This document shows positions 20,293-27,760 of a stretch of 64,000 nucleotides of DNA, one piece after another. This DNA is from Anaerolineae bacterium (GTDB lineage Bacteria > Chloroflexota > Anaerolineae > Aggregatilineales > Phototrophicaceae). Positions within the stretch are counted from its first letter, which is position 1; every line of letters begins with the position of its first letter. The notes under the pieces are model-generated. The model was not told the DNA's origin and searched no databases. It saw only the letters and a program-made list of their open reading frames with translations. The stretch lies in assembly GCA_022823945.1 (NCBI GenBank), contig JAJEBK010000022.1, positions 1-64,000 of the forward strand. The letters are read 5' to 3'. A program made the translations under genes and the position numbers.

Positions 20293-21939
20293 ATGCAGAT
20301 CCTCCGCGTAAGCCAGCTGCAGAAGTATTACGGCGCAAAGCTCATCCTCGACGAGGTGAGCCTCAGCTTGAATCGCGGCGACCGGGCAGCGCTGGTTGGG
20401 GAAAATGGCGTGGGCAAATCGACCTTGGCGCGGCTCATCTTGCGGCAAGAAGAGGCGGAACGCGGCGATATCTGGCTGAGGCCCGGCGCGCAAGTGGCTT
20501 ATCTGCCACAAGAAGTGCAGGTCTCAAACCAGCTCAGCGTGGGCAACTACATAGAAGCGCGCATCGGCGAGCTGCACATCATGCGCGACCGCCTGCACGA
20601 GCTGGAAAGGCAGATGGGCGAAGGCGGCGATCTTGATGAGTTGCTGGACGAATATGGGCGACTGCAAGAGCGCTTTGAGGTGCGTGGCGGCTATACGCTG
20701 GATGGCCGGCTCGAGCAGATCTTCGCCGGGCTGGCGTTGGAACATATTCAGCCCGGCCGCAGCATGATGTCACTCAGCGGAGGCGAACAAACACGCGTGG
20801 GCTTGGCTGCGCTGTTGCTGCAAGCGCCCAATCTGCTCATCCTTGACGAGCCGACCAATCACCTGGATTTCGCTGGTTTGGCGTGGCTGGAAGAATACCT
20901 GCTGGGTTACCCGCATGCCTTGCTGATGATCACGCATGATCGGCGCTTCATCAATCGGCTGGCGACCTGCATATTGGATTTATCCGCGGTTACGCGCAGC
21001 CTGACTGCCTATCATGGCAACTACGATGATTATCTGGCGCAGCGGCAAGCGCAGTATGAAAGCCAGGTCGCCGCCTATCACGTGCAGATCAACCAGATGA
21101 AGGCGCTGCGGACGCGCATCAAAAAAGAGACGCACGGGCATCGAAAAGCCAAACGACCCGACGATGGCGACAAATGGATCAAGTTCACCGCCCAGCAACA
21201 AGTCGCGCGCACAGTTGGCAAAGCTGTGCGCAGCGCCAAAACCCAGCTGCAGCAACTCGAGGCGAATGCGCTGGAGAATCCGCGCCATGTCTGGCACATT
21301 GAATTTGACTTTGACCCGCTGCCGCTGACCAGCCAGGAACCGCTGCGCCTGGACGACCTGGCTTTGCATTTTGGCTCGCTGGAGATCTTTGCGGGAGCGA
21401 AAGCCGTGTTGCGCAAGGGCGAGCGCGTTGCCCTGGTCGCGCCCAATGGCGGCGGCAAAACCAGCTTGCTGCGTCTGATCGTCGGCGAGCTGATGCCCAC
21501 CAATGGCGCTGTCACAATCATGCCCGGCGTGGAACTTGGTTACCTCGACCAAACAGGCGATTCTCTTGATGAAAGCCGCAATATCGTCGACCTGCTGCAC
21601 GAAATCGGCAGCGACACGCCCGACAGTCTCTTAACTTTGCTGCATCAAAGCGGGCTCTTCCGAGACGCTCACCTGGCTCGCAAATCAGTCGCCGAGCTAA
21701 GCCTGGGGCAGCGGCGCAAACTGGGCCTGGCTTGCTTGATTCACAGCCGAGCCAATCTGCTGCTGCTAGATGAGCCGACCAATCACCTGGATCTGTTGAG
21801 CCTGGAAGCGCTGGAGCGGGCGCTGCTGGCTTTTCCTGGCGCGATTTTGGCGGCCACGCACGACCGCGCTTTCATCGAAAAAGTCGCTACGACCATTTGG
21901 CGTCTGCGCGATGGCCAACTGATCATCGAGCCGGTCTAG
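20293..21939 (+). CDS. ABC-F family ATPase (two ABC domains, no membrane part)
   Basis: This 548-residue protein has two nucleotide-binding domains. The first has Walker A GENGVGKST, signature SLSGGEQTRV and Walker B LLILDEPTNHLD. The second has APNGGGKTS, ELSLGQRRKL and LLLLDEPTNHLD. They are joined by a charged helical linker (about 240-330, with many Lys/Arg/Gln) of the P-site tRNA interaction motif type. ABC-F proteins work on the ribosome, either as translation factors or as antibiotic-protection proteins, and do not transport. Which subclass this is cannot be decided here. Its 3' end overlaps the convergent TPR gene by 4 bases. Confidence 0.9.
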   Translation: MQILRVSQLQKYYGAKLILDEVSLSLNRGDRAALVGENGVGKSTLARLILRQEEAERGDIWLRPGAQVAYLPQEVQVSNQLSVGNYIEARIGELHIMRDRLHELERQMGEGGDLDELLDEYGRLQERFEVRGGYTLDGRLEQIFAGLALEHIQPGRSMMSLSGGEQTRVGLAALLLQAPNLLILDEPTNHLDFAGLAWLEEYLLGYPHALLMITHDRRFINRLATCILDLSAVTRSLTAYHGNYDDYLAQRQAQYESQVAAYHVQINQMKALRTRIKKETHGHRKAKRPDDGDKWIKFTAQQQVARTVGKAVRSAKTQLQQLEANALENPRHVWHIEFDFDPLPLTSQEPLRLDDLALHFGSLEIFAGAKAVLRKGERVALVAPNGGGKTSLLRLIVGELMPTNGAVTIMPGVELGYLDQTGDSLDESRNIVDLLHEIGSDTPDSLLTLLHQSGLFRDAHLARKSVAELSLGQRRKLGLACLIHSRANLLLLDEPTNHLDLLSLEALERALLAFPGAILAATHDRAFIEKVATTIWRLRDGQLIIEPV

Positions 21940-22793
21940 TCGTCGACGGGGATTCTGAAGGCGGCTGATGCGGGCGGATCGTCTGCGGCTGGCTCGTCAT
22001 CGCCCGTACTGATATCAATCCGCACCGATCGCTTGCCCAACTGTGGCAAAATGCGGCGGCGACCGGCTTTCCTGGTGGGCGGACGAACGGTAACCGCGAC
22101 TTCATGCTCGTCTGCATCGGCAGCAGCATCCTCGCGTGTTTTGCCGCCCCCTGACCTGTCGGGGGGACTGAGGGGGGTTGCATTTTCCGACCTGGCGACA
22201 GTATCCGCGCGTGTTTCGCCTCCCTCTGACTTGTCGGAGGGACTGAGGGAGGGTGCATTTTCCAGCCTCGCGCGCATCTGTCGCACCACCTGCTTGATAT
22301 CGTCTTCGAAGATATCCCATCGCGAAGGCGCCAGCGACTCCAGCATCAACTCCAGCGCGTCCAGCACCGCCACTCGATGCGCGCCTGTGGCTTCCAGCGC
22401 GAAGATCTGCCAGGCGCGCAGCGGACGATAATTCGGATGCAGCTGCAATCCCGCTTGGGCGATTTCCAGCGCCTCCTGGTGTTCGTCCATCTGATGCAAA
22501 GTCGCGCAGAGCTGGGTATACAAGCGTGGCAAGTCTTTGGGCGGCAGGCTTTTTGCCTGGGGCAGCGCCAGCAGTTCGCGGTAATGGGGCAAGGCATTTT
22601 CGGGCACGCCAAATGCCAGCCAGCAATTCGCCAGCTCAAACTGGATGCGCGCGTTTTCCGGGTAGGTCGTAAGCAACTGGCGGAAGTGCTCAATCGCGCC
22701 GCGCAATTTCCGCTGCTGCTTCAGGCGCAGTCCGCTGTCAATGAGTTCGCTGATGACCGCCACTGGCGCAAGACCCCTTTCGGCAAGTTTCAA
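21936..22793 (-). CDS. Tetratricopeptide-repeat protein with in-frame palindromic repeats
   Basis: This 285-residue protein has TPR-like helical repeats over about residues 10-130, for example GAIEHFRQLLTTYPENARIQ and AEALPHYRELLALPQA-like units, suggesting a scaffold role. The C-terminal third is different: a 25-residue unit occurs twice (about 175-225), each copy encoded by a family A palindromic repeat, giving SLSPSDKSEGGETRAD and PLSPPDRSGGGKTRED. The tail ends in an acidic, Pro/Ala-rich stretch. It follows the glycosyltransferase gene by 16 bases. No specific function can be assigned. Confidence 0.75.
   Translation of the reverse strand: MKLAERGLAPVAVISELIDSGLRLKQQRKLRGAIEHFRQLLTTYPENARIQFELANCWLAFGVPENALPHYRELLALPQAKSLPPKDLPRLYTQLCATLHQMDEHQEALEIAQAGLQLHPNYRPLRAWQIFALEATGAHRVAVLDALELMLESLAPSRWDIFEDDIKQVVRQMRARLENAPSLSPSDKSEGGETRADTVARSENATPLSPPDRSGGGKTREDAAADADEHEVAVTVRPPTRKAGRRRILPQLGKRSVRIDISTGDDEPAADDPPASAAFRIPVDD
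22133..22272. repeat. Tandem pair of family A palindromic repeats inside a coding region
   Basis: Two copies of a 75-bp unit start at 22133 and 22208. Each carries the GC-rich palindrome plus the same flanks (CGCGTGTTT before and TGCATTTTCC after). The period is 25 codons, so the reading frame of the TPR gene is kept. Confidence 0.8.
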
Positions 22794-22809
22794 ATCAGTA
22801 TAACACGCG

Positions 22810-24240
22810 TTAGTTCGCCAGCCTCATGGAGTTGTGGCGCGAGATGGGCACGACAAATCCTTCATCCAGCCAACTGTGCAAGCTTGCTGCATCGACAGTT
22901 GCGCCAGCAAAGCCATCTGGATGCTCGCGCGACAATCGCAGCAAAGTCTCGTCGAGTGTGTAATCGCTGCGGAAGTCGTGAAATATGCCGCGTCGGGCAG
23001 ACACGGAACACCAAGGTGCCAGACGATAGCGCGTGGATTCGTCTAGCTGTGGCGCTCGATAAGCCAGCGGCGGCAGCTTGCGCGCGTTCACGATGACATC
23101 GGCATAACGCGATACCATCTGCTCCAATGAGAAATGCGCGCGCAGATAGGCTTGCGTGGCGGTGGATGTGCGGCGGCGCGTGCGCAGCAATTGATCGGCA
23201 AGTTCGGCGGCGGCCTCGATATCGCCATAATCGACGCGGCTGATATGCTCGTCGGGCAGCAGGTCGCGATAAGTCGCCACCCGCGCGGCGATCACTGGCG
23301 TGCCACAGCCCAGCGACTCAAAGACTGTGTTGCCAAAGGTCTCTACGCAGCTGCCGATGCACAATGTCGCATCCGCCAGGCTGTAATATTCGGCGATTTG
23401 CGCTTCGTTAATCCAGTCATGAAAGACAAAAATATCATCCAGAGCAGCTTCGTGTATCGTCCCGCGCAGCTTGGCATAATAATCGCGGTTGGCGGGCGCG
23501 GTATCGGCATCCAGCCAGCGCGGTGCCAAAATGCGCAGGTCATGCCAGCCCCGCTCGTGCACCAGCTTGCGCGCGACTTGCACGACTTCGTAGATGCCTT
23601 TTGCCTCTTCGGGACGATGCGGGAATAACAGCGTGGGATGCCCGGCGATATGGCGCGGAATGATCTCGAAGATAGCCTGCGGCGGCGTATATTGGAAGAA
23701 ATCCCAATCGAAGCCGTTGTGAATGGCGTGCATGCGCTCGCCGACAGCCGAGGCAAATTGGGCTACTGCCGCGTGATAGCTATCGCGCGTATGTTCTGAC
23801 GGCAGTATCCAGGCATCGCCCTGAAACAGAAAAGCGCATTGCAGGGTCTCGGGATAGATGATGCTGCGCAGCGAAATCACGGTCGGTTTGCGCTGATAAA
23901 CATAAGGGAAGATCAGACCGCCATCATGGCTGTAATGCACATCGGCGTTTTCGATCGCCTCGCCCACATTGCGCATGGCATTGGCAATATGGTAGAGCGG
24001 TGTGAAGTAGGGCTCGGGATAAGGCTGCTTAAAGCGCAGGATGGGCAAGATCTCGACATTTTCGTGCCAGCGGAAGGGAGTCTGCGAACCTTCCCGGCGC
24101 GTCGACAAGATCGTCAGCTTGTGCCCCAGCTCGCCCAGATGCAGCGCAACCTTTTTCAGCTGCGCCTGCCCGCCGCCCATGACAAATTCGGGGAAGAGTG
24201 GCGTCATGGAAAAGACGGCGATATGTTTGCCTTGCGCCAT
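22810..24240 (-). CDS. Glycosyltransferase, GT4/GT1-like
   Basis: This 476-residue GT-B-fold protein has an N-terminal acceptor domain (HIAVFSMTPLFPEFVMGGGQ, with the Gly-rich loop) and a C-terminal donor domain. The latter shows PEEAKGIYEVVQVARKLVHE and the family motif CVETFGNTVFESLGCGTPVI (EX7E type). The last 100 residues are an extra C-terminal region of unknown role. The gene follows pyrH by 17 bases. No other glycan genes are adjacent, so donor and acceptor are open. Confidence 0.85.
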   Translation of the reverse strand: MAQGKHIAVFSMTPLFPEFVMGGGQAQLKKVALHLGELGHKLTILSTRREGSQTPFRWHENVEILPILRFKQPYPEPYFTPLYHIANAMRNVGEAIENADVHYSHDGGLIFPYVYQRKPTVISLRSIIYPETLQCAFLFQGDAWILPSEHTRDSYHAAVAQFASAVGERMHAIHNGFDWDFFQYTPPQAIFEIIPRHIAGHPTLLFPHRPEEAKGIYEVVQVARKLVHERGWHDLRILAPRWLDADTAPANRDYYAKLRGTIHEAALDDIFVFHDWINEAQIAEYYSLADATLCIGSCVETFGNTVFESLGCGTPVIAARVATYRDLLPDEHISRVDYGDIEAAAELADQLLRTRRRTSTATQAYLRAHFSLEQMVSRYADVIVNARKLPPLAYRAPQLDESTRYRLAPWCSVSARRGIFHDFRSDYTLDETLLRLSREHPDGFAGATVDAASLHSWLDEGFVVPISRHNSMRLAN

Positions 24241-24257
24241 GGCAGTTGCTCGCGCGG

Positions 24258-24986
24258 CTAGTCGCAGATCAATGTGCCCACGCTGGTATCGCCCTGCAGC
24301 GCCTTGACCAGGTCGGCGGGATTCCAGAAGTTCAGCACGATGATGGGCATATTGTTTTCCTGACAGAGTGTGAAAGCGGTGGTGTCCATCACCCGCAGTT
24401 GCTGATCCAGCACATCCTGGTGGCGAAGACGCTGGTATCGTTGCGCATCAGGCTCTTGCATGGGATCGGCAGCATAGACACCATCGACCTTGGTGGCTTT
24501 GACGATGACATCGGCGTGGATTTCGCTGGCGCGCAATGCCGCTGCCGAGTCGGTAGTGAAGTAGGGGCTGCCGATGCCGCCGCTGAGGATGACCACACGC
24601 CCTTTTTCCAGGTGGCGGATGGCGCGCAGGCGGATGTAGGGCTCGGCCACGCTGTTCATTTGAACGGCAGTTTGCACGCGCGTGACGATGCCCAGCCGCT
24701 CAATGGCATCTTGCAGTGCCAGACCGTTCATTACCGTGGCGATCATGCCCATGTGGTCGGCGGTGCTGCGGTCCATGCCCAGACGGGCAGCTGGCTCGCC
24801 GCGCCACAGATTGCCGCCGCCGATCACGATCGCGACTTGCATACCCAGCTCATAGACTTCGTGGACGCGCTGGGCGATATAGGCGGCTTTATCGGGATCA
24901 ATGCCAGCGCCACCATTGCCAGCCAGCGCCTCGCCGCTCAGCTTCAGCAATATGCGCCGATAGGTCAGGGCATCGCGTTGTATCAT
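24258..24986 (-). CDS. pyrH: UMP kinase
   Basis: This 242-residue hexameric kinase phosphorylates UMP to UDP for RNA and nucleotide-sugar synthesis. It has the amino-acid-kinase fold, with RILLKLSGEALAG at the start, VIGGGNLWRG (phosphate loop) and ADHMGMIATVMNGLALQDA, which is diagnostic for PyrH. Its position downstream of rpsB-tsf is the usual bacterial order, but here a MerB-like gene and a palindromic repeat lie between. frr does not follow; a glycosyltransferase gene does. Confidence 0.96.
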   Translation of the reverse strand: MIQRDALTYRRILLKLSGEALAGNGGAGIDPDKAAYIAQRVHEVYELGMQVAIVIGGGNLWRGEPAARLGMDRSTADHMGMIATVMNGLALQDAIERLGIVTRVQTAVQMNSVAEPYIRLRAIRHLEKGRVVILSGGIGSPYFTTDSAAALRASEIHADVIVKATKVDGVYAADPMQEPDAQRYQRLRHQDVLDQQLRVMDTTAFTLCQENNMPIIVLNFWNPADLVKALQGDTSVGTLICD

Positions 24987-25025
24987 GCTCGCTCCTTGCT
25001 TTGTGTTGACCAGCGCCGTTCAGCT

Positions 25026-25183
25026 AGGAGTGGTGATTTTAGTGGAGTTGGCAACCCGCCCCCATCCCCCAGCCCCTTGCCCCCAAAATGAGGGAAGGGG
25101 AGCGCTACTACGTTTTGAAGTCCCTCCCTCTTTATGGGGGAGGCATTTAGGGTGGGGGCATATCCACGATTCTCACCACTCCT
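25026..25183. repeat. Palindromic repeat, family B copy, with 11-bp outer inverted repeat
   Basis: A family B element (core 25055-25158) is bracketed by a perfect inverted pair, AGGAGTGGTGA (25026-25036) and TCACCACTCCT (25173-25183). It fills most of the gap between the MerB-like gene and pyrH. A worn family A-like piece follows at about 25200-25240. Confidence 0.7.
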
Positions 25184-25248
25184 GTTCAGTTGCATTCAGG
25201 CAATCTGTGCTCCTCTCAGGATCCGTCCGGGCGACCGAGGGGTTGCAA

Positions 25249-25932
25249 TCAGGCCGGCGTATCGCGCCAGAATTCTCCTGTCAGGTCGAGCTGGCGGAAG
25301 ATGGCTTGTGCCTCGTCAGCTGTCCGACCGCGAAAAGCCGGCGATATGCGATCGACATACCAGCGCTTTGCCAATTCCCAAACGCGCTGCAAGCTCAAGA
25401 CGGCACCCCGTTCCAGGCATTTGCGCTGCAGCCAGCTTTCAATCTCCTCGTCCGACCGGAAGAGCAAGATGCCCGCTCAGGTTTCTACAATATCATCATA
25501 CCAATGGCGAAATGGCTGGGCGAAATGCACAAGCCCGTCTTCTGCCCCGACCAGTTGCCCGCCGCGTATCGCAAAGCGGATTGGCTGGCGCGTCAAGGGA
25601 TGCAGCGCTTCAATCTGCGCGTCATCGCCGAGCATGGCCGGTATGCCCAGCGAATCCCAGGCACAGTTGGCATAGAGCCAGCGACCATCGATGCGCGCGC
25701 GATAATCGGTCTGCACAGCCGAAAGCGGATGCGCCATCAGCACAGCGCCGTCATCAGCCAGCACCAGGGCGTGCGCGTCATGCAGTCGTTGCAAAGCTGC
25801 CTGTGCTTGCGCAGGGCGCAGGTCAAATCGCGCGGCGATGTCACGAGTATCGGGCGCGCAGCCTGTTGCGACCAGGCACGCATAGATAACCTGGCGGATC
25901 TTCCAATCGCTATCGGTAGGTGGCAAGCTCAT
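25249..25932 (-). CDS. MerB-like (alkylmercury lyase family) protein with in-frame TGA, predicted selenoprotein
   Basis: Read through one TGA (25479-25477), this gene gives 227 residues. The N-terminal part is a winged-helix-like domain (about 10-65). The catalytic core shows RIDGRWLYANCAWDSLGIPA (77-99), which aligns with IDDRRLYAWCALDTL of MerB. Cys90 and Asp93 match MerB Cys96 and Asp99. The TGA is codon 152 in IVET-U-AGILLFRS and falls on MerB Cys159; the spacing from the first Cys is 62 versus 63. After the TGA the frame stays open for 75 codons with family-like sequence (LSLQRVWELAKRWY). A SECIS-like hairpin follows the TGA. Known MerB cleaves carbon-mercury bonds; the substrate here is unproven. 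It lies 47 bases after tsf, without a strong ribosome site. The alternatives are a pseudogene or a sequence error. Confidence 0.82.
25442..25470 (-). promoter_or_regulatory. SECIS-like hairpin downstream of the in-frame TGA
   Basis: On the minus strand, starting 6 nt after the TGA, the RNA can fold as AUCUU-(G)-CUC-U-UCC / GGUC loop / GGA-C-GAG-GAGAU. This is an 11-bp interrupted stem with a four-base GGUC apical loop at 25457-25454. The loop starts 19 nt after the UGA. The E. coli fdhF SECIS also has a GGUC loop, about 18 nt after its UGA. Position and loop therefore fit the bacterial SelB-binding element. Confidence 0.75.
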
Positions 25933-25979
25933 ACGCCAGCCAGCTGCGCTATTCGCTCGACTATCGGCTGGCTGCGCGC

Positions 25980-26585
25980 TTAGCTGTCGCTGCCGATGGC
26001 CAAGCGCTGGAAGCGGCCGATGTTGATGGTTTCGCCCACCTCGGCGACAGTCTCTTGCAGAACCTGACTGACTGTCTTGTCATCGTCCTTGATAAAGTCT
26101 TGCTCGAGCAAGACGATATCTTCGTACCATTTGTTCATTCTGCCAGCGACGATCTTGTCGGCGATATGCGGTGGTTTGCCTTCGCCCAGCGCGCGCTCCA
26201 GCTGGATGCCTTTTTCAGCCGCGACCACATCGGCGGGCACATCCTCGCGCCGTACATAGCGAGGGTTCATGTTGGCGATATGCATGGCGATATCTTTGGC
26301 GAAGGATCGAAATGGCGCGGTGGCGGCTACGAAATCTGTCTCGCAATTGACCTCCACGATGACAGCCAGCCGATTGTCAAAGTGCACATAATTGCCGATG
26401 ACACCTTCGTTGGCGCTGCGTCCCTTGCCCTGCAGCTTGATGCCGTCTTTCAGCGCTTTTTCGCGCAAGAATTCGGCCGCCGCGTCAATATCGCCGTCGT
26501 GCATGACCAGCGCATTCTTGCAATCCAGTGGTCCGGCACCGGTTTTGTCTCGCAGTTGCTTGACTTGCTTTGCCGTTACTGCCAT
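25980..26585 (-). CDS. tsf: Elongation factor Ts
   Basis: This 201-residue protein recycles EF-Tu by exchanging GDP for GTP. It has the N-terminal UBA-like domain (VKQLRDKTGAGPLDCKNAL) and the core motif VEVNCETDFVAATAPF with the conserved TDFV that contacts EF-Tu. The length is that of the short EF-Ts form found in Thermus and several other phyla, with a reduced C-terminal region. It lies 66 bases after rpsB. Confidence 0.96.
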   Translation of the reverse strand: MAVTAKQVKQLRDKTGAGPLDCKNALVMHDGDIDAAAEFLREKALKDGIKLQGKGRSANEGVIGNYVHFDNRLAVIVEVNCETDFVAATAPFRSFAKDIAMHIANMNPRYVRREDVPADVVAAEKGIQLERALGEGKPPHIADKIVAGRMNKWYEDIVLLEQDFIKDDDKTVSQVLQETVAEVGETINIGRFQRLAIGSDS

Positions 26586-26651
26586 TTCAAAATTTGTCTC
26601 CCTCGTTCGCTCATCTTCTCTTGTTTGTTCCCATGCCGATGAGCGGCTGGC

Positions 26652-27524
26652 TCATGCCTGGGTGTTTGGTTCTTCTCTGGCTGCGTCTTCGCTCGTTGCG
26701 TCTTCGCCATCGTCAAAGAGGCTGGAATCCCGCAGCTTCGCCAGGGTCGATTCGCCAAGCAACTCTTCGTCAGAGAGGTCGTCATCATAAACATCGGTGA
26801 CTTGTTGTGCTTCGTCGTCTTCGATACCGGCCGATTGGCGCAGGTTGTGCCCTTCCATCACAGCATCAGCCAACGCGCCGATCAACAGACGGATGGAACG
26901 CATGGCATCATCGTTGGCGGGCAGAATATGGTCGACCAGGTCGGGATTGGCGTTGGTATCGACGAGAGCCAGCACGGGGATCTTGAGAATGTTGGCTTCT
27001 TTGACTGCCGTATGCTCGCGTTCGGCATCGACGACGATCAGCAATTCGGGTATGCTCTTCATCTCGCGGATGCCACCCAGGCGCAACTGCAGCTTGGCTA
27101 TTTTGCGCTGCAAGACCAAGCCTTCTTTCTTGGTCAGCCGGTCAAATTCGCCGGCATCGCGCCGCTTTTCCAACTGCTTCAAGGTGTCAATGCGGCTGCG
27201 GATGGTTTTCCAGTTGGTCAATGTGCCGCCCAGCCAGCGATAATTGATATATGGCATGCCACAACGAGTGGCTTCGCGCTGGACGATCTCCTGCGCCTGA
27301 CGTTTGGTGCCGACGAAAAGCACATTGCCACCGCCCGCAACTAAATCGGCGATCATGTCATGAAAGCTGTGGAGATTTCGGAGCGTAATCTGCAAGTCGA
27401 TGATGTGAATCCCGTTGCGATGCGTGAAGATGAACTCGTCCATCTTGGGATTCCACTTGTTGGTGCGATGCCCGAAGTGCACGCCGGTTTCGAGCAAGGT
27501 TCGCATTCGTACTGCTGAAGGCAT
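26652..27524 (-). CDS. rpsB: 30S ribosomal protein S2
   Basis: This 290-residue protein has the full S2 fold: LLETGVHFGHRTNKWNPKM, VLFVGTKRQAQEIVQ, YINYRWLGGTLTNWKTI and LALVDTNANPDLVDHILPANDDA. The last 60 residues are a strongly acidic extension not needed for the fold. The ATG has a CAGGAG ribosome site, and a good promoter and a leader hairpin lie upstream. It is the first gene of the rpsB-tsf-MerB-like-pyrH unit. Confidence 0.97.
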   Translation of the reverse strand: MPSAVRMRTLLETGVHFGHRTNKWNPKMDEFIFTHRNGIHIIDLQITLRNLHSFHDMIADLVAGGGNVLFVGTKRQAQEIVQREATRCGMPYINYRWLGGTLTNWKTIRSRIDTLKQLEKRRDAGEFDRLTKKEGLVLQRKIAKLQLRLGGIREMKSIPELLIVVDAEREHTAVKEANILKIPVLALVDTNANPDLVDHILPANDDAMRSIRLLIGALADAVMEGHNLRQSAGIEDDEAQQVTDVYDDDLSDEELLGESTLAKLRDSSLFDDGEDATSEDAAREEPNTQA

Positions 27525-27582
27525 AAGGATACTCCTGTCGGTGGTGTTTTAGGCTCGCACATCATTCATCCTCCGATGCAAA

Positions 27583-27597
27583 TCCGCCTTTTGCGGA
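27583..27597 (-). promoter_or_regulatory. Leader hairpin upstream of rpsB
   Basis: In the roughly 125-base untranslated leader of rpsB, TCCGC/GCGGA forms a five-base-pair hairpin with an AAAAG loop. Ribosomal protein leaders often bind their own product. That this one does is only an inference. Confidence 0.3.
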
Positions 27598-27654
27598 CAA
27601 CACCCACCGAGAGTCCTGATGTGTGGAATTTGTTGGCGAAAAGCGCCGCGCGGC

Positions 27655-27683
27655 AGTGTAGCAGATGCAGCTATAGGCGGCAA
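27655..27683 (-). promoter_or_regulatory. Promoter of the rpsB operon
   Basis: On the minus strand -35 TTGCCG (27683-27678) and -10 TACACT (27660-27655) are spaced by 17 bp, giving a leader of about 125 bases. The box pattern is nearly the same as at rpsF. Confidence 0.65.
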
Positions 27684-27760
27684 TGCCCTGTTTTGGCGGC
27701 ACCTGCCTTTTTTGTCGTCTGGTTCGGGCTTGTTTTGGCAGATGCCTTCTGCTCTTCCGC

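Noticed and set aside
25249-25467. A separate 73-codon gene starting at a TTG after the TGA
   Set aside because: It has no ribosome site, begins in mid-domain and continues the MerB-like alignment in the same frame. It is the second half of the selenoprotein candidate.
25477-25479. TGA read as tryptophan (code change)
   Set aside because: TGA is the normal stop of many genes here (for example the ATGA overlaps at 7114, 34585 and 5981), and the family has Cys, not Trp, at this column.
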